From CAUZFZ01 sp963579025 (GTDB lineage: Bacteria; Planctomycetota; Planctomycetia; Planctomycetales; Planctomycetaceae), in contig CAUZFZ010000019.1 in assembly GCA_963579025.1 (NCBI GenBank), positions 1 to 64,000 of the forward strand: 64,000 bases of DNA, written 5' to 3'. Positions 1-7,982 of this stretch are shown here, piece after piece. The notes under the pieces are model-generated. The model searched no databases, was not told where the DNA came from, and saw only the letters and a program-made list of their open reading frames with translations. The translations under genes were made by a program, and so were the position numbers. Numbering within the stretch: position 1 is the stretch's first letter; each line of letters opens with the position of its first letter.

Positions 1-311
1 GAGTTCCTGGGACGCACCATCAGCATTAGTGCTTTCTCACCGCTAAGAAAATGCCAACTGGGAAACCCGGAGAAGTCATAGAGCGACAGGCACACTCTGT
101 GTTGAACATTCTCCAGTGGGAGCCGCGCCACGACCGCAGCGGGGTAAGCCGCCAGAAAAGAATTCAGTCTGTCTGCTGGAGGGACTTCCCGAGGTGTCGG
201 TGTGGATAGCCGATCGTCGATCACGCCGAACAGAGAGCATCCCGCAGCGATGACAACCAACGCTGCGGTCAGAGCTACCTGAAGTCGATCCGGATCTTTC
301 AACCAGCGCAT
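1..311 (-). CDS. Partial hypothetical membrane-anchored protein (C-terminus beyond left edge)
   Basis: Reading leftward from an ATG at 309-311, the frame stays open for 103 codons and leaves the window with no stop. The protein begins MRWLKDPDRLQVALTAALVV. After a short charged N-terminus, residues about 11-32 form a hydrophobic segment (ALTAALVVIAAGCSLFGVI) that looks like a signal anchor or a signal peptide with a lipobox-like AAGC. It is followed by a Pro-rich stretch and a soluble part. The type of N-terminus and the third-position GC look like real coding sequence. I do not recognise the family. It is divergent from the YccA homologue to its right. Confidence 0.6.
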   Translation of the reverse strand, partial: MRWLKDPDRLQVALTAALVVIAAGCSLFGVIDDRLSTPTPREVPPADRLNSFLAAYPAAVVARLPLENVQHRVCLSLYDFSGFPSWHFLSGEKALMLMVRPRN

Positions 312-767
312 AGTTCAGGCCCGCCATCTAAGGACTGTGAGGATGGGGCACAAAGAAAACAGCAATCGAATGCGCACGTTGCACATGCAATCCCGCTACA
401 GATCAAACACCGTTAGCGGAGAAACCTTTCACGAATCTGAGGAATTAGCAGCCTGGTGCTGCATTTCACTCCTTGCCGAGCCGCGATTCGTTCGGCTGAT
501 TTACGTCTACTCACTGAAGTCGCTTTTCGATTCATGTTCCTGGTGGGAATTCCGGTCGTTGCACGTTTTTTTTTCGAAATCGGACTTTCGCAAAATGTCG
601 CTCGTTACCGTCTATTACCGTTCCGCCGTTACACGAATCATCGAAAAACGCGAACTTGTCTAACCCGACAAAGTGGCCTGTTGATCAGCGCTGTTCCCGA
701 TAAACTACGCGTGGTCATCGATTCCCGCAGGACCAGGTCATCAATTACCCGTCCAGGAGAGAGAGTG
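312..767. other. Intergenic region, no convincing gene
   Basis: About 456 bases lie between the divergent partial gene and the Bax inhibitor-like gene. Two plus-strand frames are open here, but their predicted products (rich in Arg, Ser, Trp and Cys) have no domain-like character. The stretch includes a T9 run near 567-575, unusual in this GC-rich DNA, and presumably carries the divergent promoters. I could not place a promoter with confidence. Confidence 0.5.
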
Positions 768-1511
768 ATGCGATCCGGAAATCCCGCTCTTAAGGCGAGT
801 ACCTTCGAGCGATTCGAGATCTACGAATCAACGCGGACGATGTCTCTGGAAGGTACCGTTTTCAAAACCGGATTCCTTCTGCTGCTGGTCATCGGCGGCG
901 CGGCCATTACGTGGTCTGCATTCGCTCAGCAGAATCCAATCGTGATGCCGCTGATGATGGGCGGTCTGATTGGCGGACTGGTCTTCTGTCTGATCACGTG
1001 TTTCAAACCGAAGTGGGCTGCCGTGACGGCTCCGATCTATGCATTCGCCGAGGGCTTATTTCTAGGCGGACTGTCGGCATTTATGGAAGCGCGTTATCCC
1101 GGCACGGGCATCGCTTTTCAGGCCGTTGGTCTGACATTCGGAACGCTGTTCGCGCTGCTGTTCGCGTACTCCACGGGAGTGATCAAAGCGACCGAAAACT
1201 TCAAGCTTGGCATCTGCGCTGCCACCGGCGGCATCTGCATGGTCTATGCCGCGTCGATGATCATGCGAATGTTCGGCTCGTCAATTCCGTTCATTCACGA
1301 CTCCGGCATGATGGGCATTGGATTCAGCGCGTTCGTCGTCGTGATCGCGGCTTTGAATCTGGTTCTCGATTTTGACTTCATCGAGCAGGGCGTTAAACGA
1401 GGCGCTCCAAAGTACATGGAATGGTACGGCGCCTTCGGTCTGATGGTGACCCTGGTGTGGCTGTACATCGAGATCCTGAGACTGCTCTCGAAACTCAACA
1501 GCCGGGACTGA
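768..1511 (+). CDS. Bax inhibitor-1/YccA family integral membrane protein
   Basis: The 247-residue product belongs to the BI-1/YccA (TMBIM-like) family of inner-membrane proteins, some members of which bind FtsH or leak calcium or protons. The role here is unproven. The open frame extends upstream to 456, but the ATG at 768 is chosen because AGGAGAGAGAG lies just before it. The N-terminus MRSGNPALKASTFERFE also matches how family members begin. The sequence contains about seven hydrophobic segments, starting with FKTGFLLLLVIGGAAITW, then LMMGGLIGGLVFCLITCF. It ends with the conserved region ALNLVLDFDFIEQGVKRGAPKYMEWYGAFGL, whose paired acidic residues are the family signature. Length is normal. 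Confidence 0.93.
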   Translation: MRSGNPALKASTFERFEIYESTRTMSLEGTVFKTGFLLLLVIGGAAITWSAFAQQNPIVMPLMMGGLIGGLVFCLITCFKPKWAAVTAPIYAFAEGLFLGGLSAFMEARYPGTGIAFQAVGLTFGTLFALLFAYSTGVIKATENFKLGICAATGGICMVYAASMIMRMFGSSIPFIHDSGMMGIGFSAFVVVIAALNLVLDFDFIEQGVKRGAPKYMEWYGAFGLMVTLVWLYIEILRLLSKLNSRD

Positions 1512-1707
1512 CCATGATTCGGAGCTGTTGTGAGGGTCTTGAGCTGTCGTGAAACGACGCGATTCTGCTGTCGTTCCCGGCCTCCACGACACTTGGTCCC
1601 CCCGTTCGCGATACGCCTTCGTTCTTGACCTTCACGCCGAGCGGTGAGAACATCACTGGCTCGTAATGCCTTTCCGTTCCGCGAAACTGTTCGAGAGGAA
1701 CTCTGAC

Positions 1708-2379
1708 ATGAGACCGATCCTTTGCTTGACCGTGGCCGGACTGGCCTTGAGCCTGTCGTCGCTTGCATCCGCCGCGAAGATCACTGGCGAGTATCTGGAA
1801 GCTCGCACGTGCAATGTTTACACCGGTCCCTGCTTCGCCAACGCGGAAATGGACCTGGCTGGTAAAGAAGCTCTGATGGCCTGGAAGGTCGACGAGGGTT
1901 CATGGAACGACGTCAAACTTGACGGACTGGGAGCCGCTTTGATCGTTCAGTCCCAGGGCACGCTGGGTTACGACGGCGTGTTTCCGATGAAGGCTGGTCG
2001 GGTGAAGTCGGTCATTCTCGTCGACGAAGACGCCACTACGGATCAGCGCAACGCACTGGTCGCATTCGTCAAAGATTCGGCCAAAGAGCTCACGCGGAAC
2101 GTGCTGAAGATCAATGCCGTGCCGATCAGTCTGAAGAACGACCACATCGACATGGTCGGCTCGTTCAAGGCGGGCGGACTGGCAGAGATCAACACCCGCA
2201 AGCTGCGTCAGAGCGACTGTGTCTGCACAAACGAAGTGGTCTACTACAAGCCACTGACCAAGGTCGACAACGCGGGCGCCGCGTACTCACTGAAGTTGTC
2301 CTACCAGGGCAAGGCTCTCGGCTCGCGGTTCATCAATCGTGGAATCCGCAGCGCGTTCCTGGCAACATTTCGGAAGTAA
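1708..2379 (+). CDS. DUF1326 domain secreted protein
   Basis: A 223-residue protein with an N-terminal signal peptide (MRPILCLTVAGLALSLSSLA, cleavage probably after ASA), followed by a DUF1326-type domain beginning ITGEYLEARTCNVYTGPCFA. DUF1326 proteins are small conserved proteins of unknown function with paired Cys residues. Here Cys pairs occur in TCNVYTGPCF and in SDCVCTNEV. The frame is open from 1666, but the ATG at 1708 has GAGAGGAA upstream at good spacing and starts a clear signal peptide. It is followed by a likely intrinsic terminator, so it is probably monocistronic. Confidence 0.85.
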   Translation: MRPILCLTVAGLALSLSSLASAAKITGEYLEARTCNVYTGPCFANAEMDLAGKEALMAWKVDEGSWNDVKLDGLGAALIVQSQGTLGYDGVFPMKAGRVKSVILVDEDATTDQRNALVAFVKDSAKELTRNVLKINAVPISLKNDHIDMVGSFKAGGLAEINTRKLRQSDCVCTNEVVYYKPLTKVDNAGAAYSLKLSYQGKALGSRFINRGIRSAFLATFRK

Positions 2380-2412
2380 GTTTCGTTCGAATCGCCTCAA
2401 ACATTGATTAAG

Positions 2413-2449
2413 ACGGGGAGTCGCGCACGGCGCCGCTCCCCGTTTTCTA
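2413..2449 (+). terminator. Probable rho-independent terminator after DUF1326 gene
   Basis: An 8-bp stem (ACGGGGAG at 2413-2420 with CTCCCCGT at 2436-2443) is followed immediately by TTTCTAT. The loop is GC-rich and could extend the pairing. It lies between the DUF1326 stop and the Ldh-family start, in the right place to end the upstream transcript. Confidence 0.55.
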
Positions 2450-2467
2450 TTCCCTGACGAGAAACCC

Positions 2468-3538
2468 ATGAAGCTGCAACCGGAAGCACTGAAGACAATG
2501 GTCACTCGCTTGTTCGCCGGGGTGGGCTGTGAAGATGAGGAAGCTCGGGTCATTGCCGATCATCTTGTCGAAGCGAATCTGGCGGGGCATCCATCACACG
2601 GAGTGATTCGCGCTCCGATTTATCTGCAGTGGTTGCGCGAAGAAAAGGTCATCGCCGGACAGTCCCTGGAACTCGTTGTCGACACCGGCACGCTGACCGT
2701 CGCCGATGCAGGGCTGGGCTTCGGTCAATGGACGGGAAAGCAGTCAGTCGAAATCGGTATTCGCAAGTGCCGTGAACAGGGGATTTCACTCGTTGCCTTG
2801 AGGAACAGTGCTCACCTGGGACGCATCGGAACATGGGCGGAGATGGCCGCCGCGGCCGGGCTTGTGTCGTTGCACTTCGTGAACACGACTGGCCTGGGGA
2901 TGTTCGTCGTGCCGGTGGGTGGACGTGACGCGCGGCTTTCGATCAATCCGGTCTGCATGGGAATCCCGATCGAAGACGGCCCACCGATCATTTTCGACAT
3001 CGCGGCTGCCGCGACCGCCGAAGGCAAGCTGAAAGTCGCTCGGAACAAAGGCGTGCCCGTTCCGGATGACACGATCCTGGACGCGGAAGGCCAGCCGACA
3101 AATGATGCCAACGATTTTTACGGTCCGCCCGGTGGTCGCCCTGTGGGATCGATACTTCCGTTTGGTGGGCACAAGGGATACGGCCTGGGCCTGATCGCGG
3201 AGATTCTGGCGGGGGCTCTCACTGGTGGGGGCTGTAGCACTCCCGGAAAGAAGCAGCTTGAGCAGGGCATGCTGTCGATCTATATCGATCCGCAACAGCT
3301 CGGGACTCCGGGGCCATTATTCGACGAGATACGCCGCTACGTCGACTTCGTCCGCTCGTCACGTCCGCTTGATGCCAACCGCCCCGTGATGGTTCCGGGC
3401 GAAGTGGAAGATCAGAATCGGGCTGCACAGCGCGACGGACTGGATCTGGATGAAACGAGTTGGGCGCAAGTCATCGATGCAGCGAAGTCTGCTGGCGTTC
3501 CGGGCGAGCTGATTGACGCGGTCGTTGTGTCAACATAG
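2468..3538 (+). CDS. Ldh family NAD(P)-dependent oxidoreductase (malate/L-lactate/ureidoglycolate dehydrogenase type)
   Basis: The 356-residue protein belongs to the Ldh_2 family (malate/L-lactate dehydrogenase, ureidoglycolate dehydrogenase, delta1-piperideine-2-carboxylate reductase). Family hallmarks visible are HPSHGVIRAPIYLQWL near the N-terminus, ALRNSAHLGRIGTWAEMAA (the catalytic His lies in NSxHxG), INPVCMGIP, and the C-terminal glycine-rich PFGGHKGYGLGLIAEILAG. Such enzymes reduce a 2-oxo acid or imino acid in the cytoplasm. The substrate cannot be read from the sequence. The start ATG is unambiguous at the left end of homology, although its ribosome binding site is weak. It converges on the VWA gene. 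Confidence 0.9.
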   Translation: MKLQPEALKTMVTRLFAGVGCEDEEARVIADHLVEANLAGHPSHGVIRAPIYLQWLREEKVIAGQSLELVVDTGTLTVADAGLGFGQWTGKQSVEIGIRKCREQGISLVALRNSAHLGRIGTWAEMAAAAGLVSLHFVNTTGLGMFVVPVGGRDARLSINPVCMGIPIEDGPPIIFDIAAAATAEGKLKVARNKGVPVPDDTILDAEGQPTNDANDFYGPPGGRPVGSILPFGGHKGYGLGLIAEILAGALTGGGCSTPGKKQLEQGMLSIYIDPQQLGTPGPLFDEIRRYVDFVRSSRPLDANRPVMVPGEVEDQNRAAQRDGLDLDETSWAQVIDAAKSAGVPGELIDAVVVST

Positions 3539-3568
3539 CCGCAGCGCCGCGTGAGTTTCATTGCCGCA

Positions 3569-4600
3569 TTACTTCGCGCCGAACTTCGTCACGTCCCTGT
3601 ATCGATAGGTGCCATCGTTCTGTCGGGCCAGTCGCTTGAGGAAGTTGTCGAGACCCAGGTTGGCGCCCTGCCCGAATTCGATGCAGTGAATGTGCGTCCG
3701 GCCTCGGTTCAGTCGTTGAATGTCGTCGAGGTCTCTCGCTGTCAGTTGCGGCTGATCGGCGTCAGTCAGGAAGAACAGATGCTCCGGCCGATAGCTCAGG
3801 GCTTTCCGCAGGGCCGGGATATGATCTGTACCGCCTTCCGGCGATATTCCCCGTAGAAACTGACCCGCCAGGGTGCGGTTGATGTCAGTCGCCCATGACA
3901 GACCTGGTTCGCGATTGCGAAGCTGCATTTCCCGGTAACGGGTGTTGTAGAAGATGATGTGAAACTGCTGCGTTGAATCGAGACTCTGCAGGCTGGCCTG
4001 CAGCTCGCTGCGAGCCACGCGCAACTGACCGTAGAACCCCATGCTGCCCGATTGATCAACGACGTACAGAAACCGATTTCCCTCGGTGTCGATGTCGAAG
4101 AAGGATGTCCGACCGTGCCCGGCACCGCGACGCACGCTGGGAGCAGGTGCTCCGTCCACGCCGGCCAGCGCATCGGGCTGGCCAATGGAAGAGGGCGGGC
4201 TTAACGGTGCGGCTGAGGCGCCGATGACATTCGTCGGCGACAGCTCGGGCAGGTCCAGCAGTTCGGATGGCAGTTCGGCTGTATTGTTTATGGCCTCGGC
4301 GATTTCTGCCTCACTCGGTTGTGCATCGGTCTCGGTATTCTCCACAACGTCCTGGACCGGCTTCTCGTCTTCGTGCACGTTTTCGACCAGCTCGATGGCG
4401 TCCTTGATGTAGATGCCGACTTCGCGAAACTCCTCGTCACTGGCTCCGTTGGCGCCTGAGTCGCAGCTCTGCAGCCCCACTGCGAAAAACAGCATTAGTG
4501 TTCCGTGAAAGCAGATCGAAACGATCCAGCTCGGTACGGTCGTCTGCTCGGGAGTTGCCTGCCGATCCAGGATCGGCGGTTTCCAACGACGTCTGGGCAT
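3569..4600 (-). CDS. Membrane-anchored von Willebrand factor A domain protein
   Basis: A 343-residue protein with a short basic cytoplasmic N-terminus and one transmembrane segment at about residues 23-43 (PSWIVSICFHGTLMLFFAVG). A low-complexity acidic/Pro/Ser linker follows, then a C-terminal VWA domain (about 170-340). The metal-ion-dependent adhesion site is intact: DQSGSMG (DxSxS), GGTD later on, and FFLTDAD. The topology resembles planctomycete VWA proteins that sit next to TolA/ExbD-like proteins. The linker contains AGHGRTSFFDIDTEG immediately before the domain. It is 37 bases downstream of the LolA-like gene on the same strand and probably co-transcribed. The partner or ligand is unknown. 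Confidence 0.88.
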   Translation of the reverse strand: MPRRRWKPPILDRQATPEQTTVPSWIVSICFHGTLMLFFAVGLQSCDSGANGASDEEFREVGIYIKDAIELVENVHEDEKPVQDVVENTETDAQPSEAEIAEAINNTAELPSELLDLPELSPTNVIGASAAPLSPPSSIGQPDALAGVDGAPAPSVRRGAGHGRTSFFDIDTEGNRFLYVVDQSGSMGFYGQLRVARSELQASLQSLDSTQQFHIIFYNTRYREMQLRNREPGLSWATDINRTLAGQFLRGISPEGGTDHIPALRKALSYRPEHLFFLTDADQPQLTARDLDDIQRLNRGRTHIHCIEFGQGANLGLDNFLKRLARQNDGTYRYRDVTKFGAK

Positions 4601-4637
4601 GATTCCGTCTCGTTCGAGGTACGATCGTTCGATCGTG

Positions 4638-5633
4638 TCAGTTCACCGGTGCGGCCGCTGCGGGTGGTTGTTTCGAGAACTGCTTGATGTAGGCCTGAGT
4701 GATGTCCTCGGCCACAACCTTCGCTGGCGGGATGAATGTGAACTGCTCGTTATCGAGGTCCCCATTCCACTCGACCTCTTCGAAGTCGAGCTTGACCATC
4801 GGATGAAGAATGTTCGCAGCGTCACGCTTCAGATACAGAATTCGGCGCGGGAACAGCGAGTCCTGTTCAAAATAGACTCGAATTCGATCCGGGACCCATT
4901 GCGGCAACGCCTTGTCCGGTGTCTCGCTTGGAGCGACGCGGTTGCGGAACGAGTCCTTCCAGCCACCCGCGATGACGACCAGTGTGCGGTCACCGGCCGA
5001 CTGTTCCCATTGCTTGTCGAGCAGCACCGACTGTTGGATTGACGCGAGCAGACCTGGCAGTCCCCCCAAGCCCAGTTCGGTGATCAATGTGTTGTGATCC
5101 GTTCGGCCGTTGGATTCCCGAGCGCTCAGAATCTGACGAACATTCCGCCGCGTCACACGCTGCACCGTTCCGATTCGATGCCACGTCCAGAGGATTTGAC
5201 CGTCACAGACCTCAACCAGCGAAGCTTTCGTGCCACCGACCTGCACGTTGTACTCCAGACGCAGCTTCAGATCAGTTCCCTGCAGGTACGTGCCCTTCAT
5301 GCGAAACCGCCGGGGCTCCAGCACCACGGTTTCAACAATCTCCGCTTTCACGGTGCGATAGGCGGTCAGTCGGTCACGAGCAGTGTCCAGCGTGACGACT
5401 GCCGAGGCGCCGGATTTTTCGTTGCGTCGCAACTCGACCCGGGCCGATCGCACCGGACCTCCCGCTGCGGTTTTCGGACCCTGTGGCACGTCTGACTGCG
5501 CTGCGGCCGCAGGAGGTGCCGGCTGGGGCGACTCCTTGGGCGGCGTTTCCTGAGCCGTCAGGATGGTGTTCCATGCGTAACCTGCTGTCAGAACACAGGA
5601 TACGGTCAGTGTTAAGATAGGTAGAGTTTTCAT
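4638..5633 (-). CDS. Secreted LolA-like protein of unknown function
   Basis: A 331-residue protein starting MKTLPILTLTVSCVLTAGYA (signal peptide, residues 1-25), followed by a Pro/Ala-rich linker and a domain from about residue 90 onward. That domain has the look of LolA/outer-membrane-lipoprotein-sorting folds: alternating beta strands such as KLRLEYNVQVGGTKASLVEV, CDGQILWTWHRIG, and a C-terminal part DFEEVEWNGDLDNEQFTFIPP. Planctomycetes carry several such uncharacterised families. The assignment is by fold character, not a recognised motif. The frame is open 15 codons further upstream, but the ATG at 5633 begins the signal peptide. It is likely in an operon with the VWA gene and divergent from the lipoprotein at 5847. 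Confidence 0.7.
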   Translation of the reverse strand: MKTLPILTLTVSCVLTAGYAWNTILTAQETPPKESPQPAPPAAAAQSDVPQGPKTAAGGPVRSARVELRRNEKSGASAVVTLDTARDRLTAYRTVKAEIVETVVLEPRRFRMKGTYLQGTDLKLRLEYNVQVGGTKASLVEVCDGQILWTWHRIGTVQRVTRRNVRQILSARESNGRTDHNTLITELGLGGLPGLLASIQQSVLLDKQWEQSAGDRTLVVIAGGWKDSFRNRVAPSETPDKALPQWVPDRIRVYFEQDSLFPRRILYLKRDAANILHPMVKLDFEEVEWNGDLDNEQFTFIPPAKVVAEDITQAYIKQFSKQPPAAAAPVN

Positions 5634-5846
5634 GTTGTGCCGAAAATACGGGATTTGCCAAAGATTCCGGTTGGACAAGTCCGAAGAAAAGAATGCTGCT
5701 GCCCGTGCATGCAGTGCGTTGGAGACTCGCCATCAGGCGGCCTTCACCGGACAGACGACGATTCTAGTCCCGGCTCATTGGGCAGGTCGACGCAAATTCC
5801 CATATTGGGGCAGCGTTGTCGATCGCTTCCAGGCGGAGATCAGGCG

Positions 5847-6995
5847 ATGAGATTCTACTTCCTCGTTCTCGGCACAATCCTTCTGGTGGCCGTGGGGTGC
5901 CAGATGGACGGCACATTCACAGGTCAGCAGGCCGTTGACCGGAACGAGTTCGTGGCGCCCCCGGCAGCCATGCTGGCGCATCCGGGACCGATGGTCGATC
6001 TGCCGCGACCGGCGCTCATGGCGTCGATGGCTCCGCAGGCGCCTCGCAGTTTTCAGTCACAATCGACTCAGGTCCGCTTTGCGAACCCGGCCGGCATGGG
6101 CATCGGCTGGCAGGTGGGACCCGGCTTTGCCGAGAACCAGCTGACATCCCCCGCCCGGTACAATTTCAGTCAGGGAGCGACCTACCGCTTGAAACTTGGG
6201 GATGTTCCAGGACGTGAAGGGATGATCGTCTACCCGACGCTGCAGGTTTATCCGACGCATCCGACAACCGACGCCTACCTGTCGCACAACAGTGTGCCGC
6301 TTGAGATCACCGACGAGGACCTGGACCAGGTTTCCAGCAACAACTTTGTGACCAAGGTCATCTTCCTGCCCGATCCGAAGTTCCAGGAACTGGCCATTGC
6401 CGGAGTCGAGACACTTGTTTCCACAAAGCTCGAGCCAGGTGCCGATCCAGTCTCCGAGGCCGAGCGTCGTGGGACAATCATGCTGGTGCTTCGCATGGGC
6501 AACATGGATCACGAAATGGCGAATGCGCCGATGGGACCTGGTGCCGTCGAGCAGGTGTCGTACTGGCAGCTTGATGGGGATCAGGAACAGTACGCTCCTC
6601 CCACTCCAATTGCTGTGCAGGGGAATCAGTCGATTCCCGGCCCGATGATGATGGGCATGCCGGGCGGTCCAGGCATGCCGGGCGTGAACCCTGTCTCTGG
6701 AGTTGCCGGCACTCCCGTCTGGGGCATGCCGTCCACTGCCACACCGATCGGGCTCCCTGGCCCGCCGCATCTACCATTCGGTCGACCGGCCGGCCTGAAG
6801 TCGCACACTGTTCGCAATCTCTCGGAGAACATCATCCCTCGACCGACGGACCATCTGCTGATCGACGTGAAGCATGATCCGGGCATCCGCATGCCGGAAC
6901 CGGTCAGGCACATCCAATACAACGAGAAGCACCCGATTTTCAGTCCGGGCCAGACCTCATGGCCGAAGAACGCACTGCCGGGCCAGCCTTATTAA
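5847..6995 (+). CDS. Exported putative lipoprotein, paralogue of the next gene
   Basis: A 382-residue protein with a signal sequence MRFYFLVLGTILLVAVGC whose Cys18 is a plausible, non-canonical lipidation site. The frame is open from 5637, but this ATG starts the signal. A conserved block at about residues 108-225 (from TYRLKLGDVP and IVYPTLQVYP through NNFVTKVIFLPDP to VSEAERRGTIMLVLRMG) is clearly repeated in the protein encoded downstream, so the two are paralogues. Residues about 260-310 are a flexible Gly/Met/Pro-rich stretch (GPMMMGMPGGPGMPGVNPVS). The family and function are not recognised. It is the first of three exported proteins in a row. Confidence 0.8.
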   Translation: MRFYFLVLGTILLVAVGCQMDGTFTGQQAVDRNEFVAPPAAMLAHPGPMVDLPRPALMASMAPQAPRSFQSQSTQVRFANPAGMGIGWQVGPGFAENQLTSPARYNFSQGATYRLKLGDVPGREGMIVYPTLQVYPTHPTTDAYLSHNSVPLEITDEDLDQVSSNNFVTKVIFLPDPKFQELAIAGVETLVSTKLEPGADPVSEAERRGTIMLVLRMGNMDHEMANAPMGPGAVEQVSYWQLDGDQEQYAPPTPIAVQGNQSIPGPMMMGMPGGPGMPGVNPVSGVAGTPVWGMPSTATPIGLPGPPHLPFGRPAGLKSHTVRNLSENIIPRPTDHLLIDVKHDPGIRMPEPVRHIQYNEKHPIFSPGQTSWPKNALPGQPY

Positions 6996-7163
6996 GACCC
7001 GGAGCGACGGTTCTCGAACAACTGACGTCCCGACTTCAGCCGGACGACACTTCGTCCGTCTGTCTCCGTCGGACGAGACGTTGATCGAGCGACGTCTGAA
7101 ACACCGGCCGGGAAACCGGGAGTCAATTGGTTCCCACTCACTCCATTGAATCGGTCTGCGTTG

Positions 7164-7982
7164 ATGTCGAACCGAACACCGATTGTGTGGCTGATCGCGG
7201 CACTGGGTGCATGGACCGCCGCCGCCGTCTCGACGGCGGAAGCCCAGGTCGTGCCGCCTTACCGCAGGCACCAGCCACTCGATCAAAGCTCACCACCGGG
7301 CACCGCTGCCCGCTGGGCCGACCTGATGGGACGAGCGTCTCCCACATGGATGCAGCCCATCCGCATCATCGTGGACGGTGAAGCCGAGGTGACCATCTAC
7401 AACAGTCGCCCTCTGCGGCCGTTGACAACACCGTCTCCCCTGCAACTGGGAGTCATGGTCGGGCATTCGTACCGCCTGCGAGTCAGTCAGATGCCGGAAC
7501 TGCCCGGCGCGGAAATCTATCCGACAATCGAAGTCATCGATCGGCTGCACCCGCCCGCCGGTCAGAAGCACAATTTCCCCATCCCAGTGCATATCGACCG
7601 CTCCGACATCGAGCTGGCCATGAACGGCAATCTGGTCACCCGAGTCGTTTATCTTGAGCAGCCGCAGATCGCAGCTCCTTTTGAACTGGACGAAGCTACG
7701 CGGGCTCGCGACGTTGATCCAACCACAAATGCCCTTTCGGAAGCAGATCGTTACGGACGCCCGATGCTGATTCTGCGACTGGGCGGCCGGCTCCCCAACC
7801 CGTTGGGTGAACCACCCGCCTTCTTCGGCACGGGCGGCCCGATCAGTGAGTCACGGCCGGGGCCCCGACCGCAGCCGCCAGCCAATCCGAATCCCCAGCC
7901 AGCACCGCCTGGCATTCCGGCCGTCGAACCGAATCCGACACCAGTCAATCCGACATTGCCGAGTCAGGGGCCCTCTCTATGA
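7164..7982 (+). CDS. Exported protein, paralogue of the upstream putative lipoprotein
   Basis: A 272-residue protein with a signal peptide (MSNRTPIVWLIAALGAWTAA, cleavage probably after AEAQ). A TTG at 7146 could add six residues, but the ATG at 7164 fits better. The middle block (about 95-210) aligns with the upstream gene: SYRLRVSQMP, EIYPTIEVID, GNLVTRVVYLEQP, LSEADRYGRPMLILRLGG. The C-terminal 55 residues are a Pro/Asn/Gln-rich tail (repeated NPNP and PNPTPVNPT) that could span cell wall or be surface-exposed. The stop overlaps the next start (ATGA at 7979-7982), indicating translational coupling. Function unknown. Confidence 0.8.
   Translation: MSNRTPIVWLIAALGAWTAAAVSTAEAQVVPPYRRHQPLDQSSPPGTAARWADLMGRASPTWMQPIRIIVDGEAEVTIYNSRPLRPLTTPSPLQLGVMVGHSYRLRVSQMPELPGAEIYPTIEVIDRLHPPAGQKHNFPIPVHIDRSDIELAMNGNLVTRVVYLEQPQIAAPFELDEATRARDVDPTTNALSEADRYGRPMLILRLGGRLPNPLGEPPAFFGTGGPISESRPGPRPQPPANPNPQPAPPGIPAVEPNPTPVNPTLPSQGPSL

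Noticed and set aside
456..767. Extended N-terminus of the Bax inhibitor-like gene
   Set aside because: The frame is open, but homology and a good ribosome binding site start at 768; the extension has a random composition.
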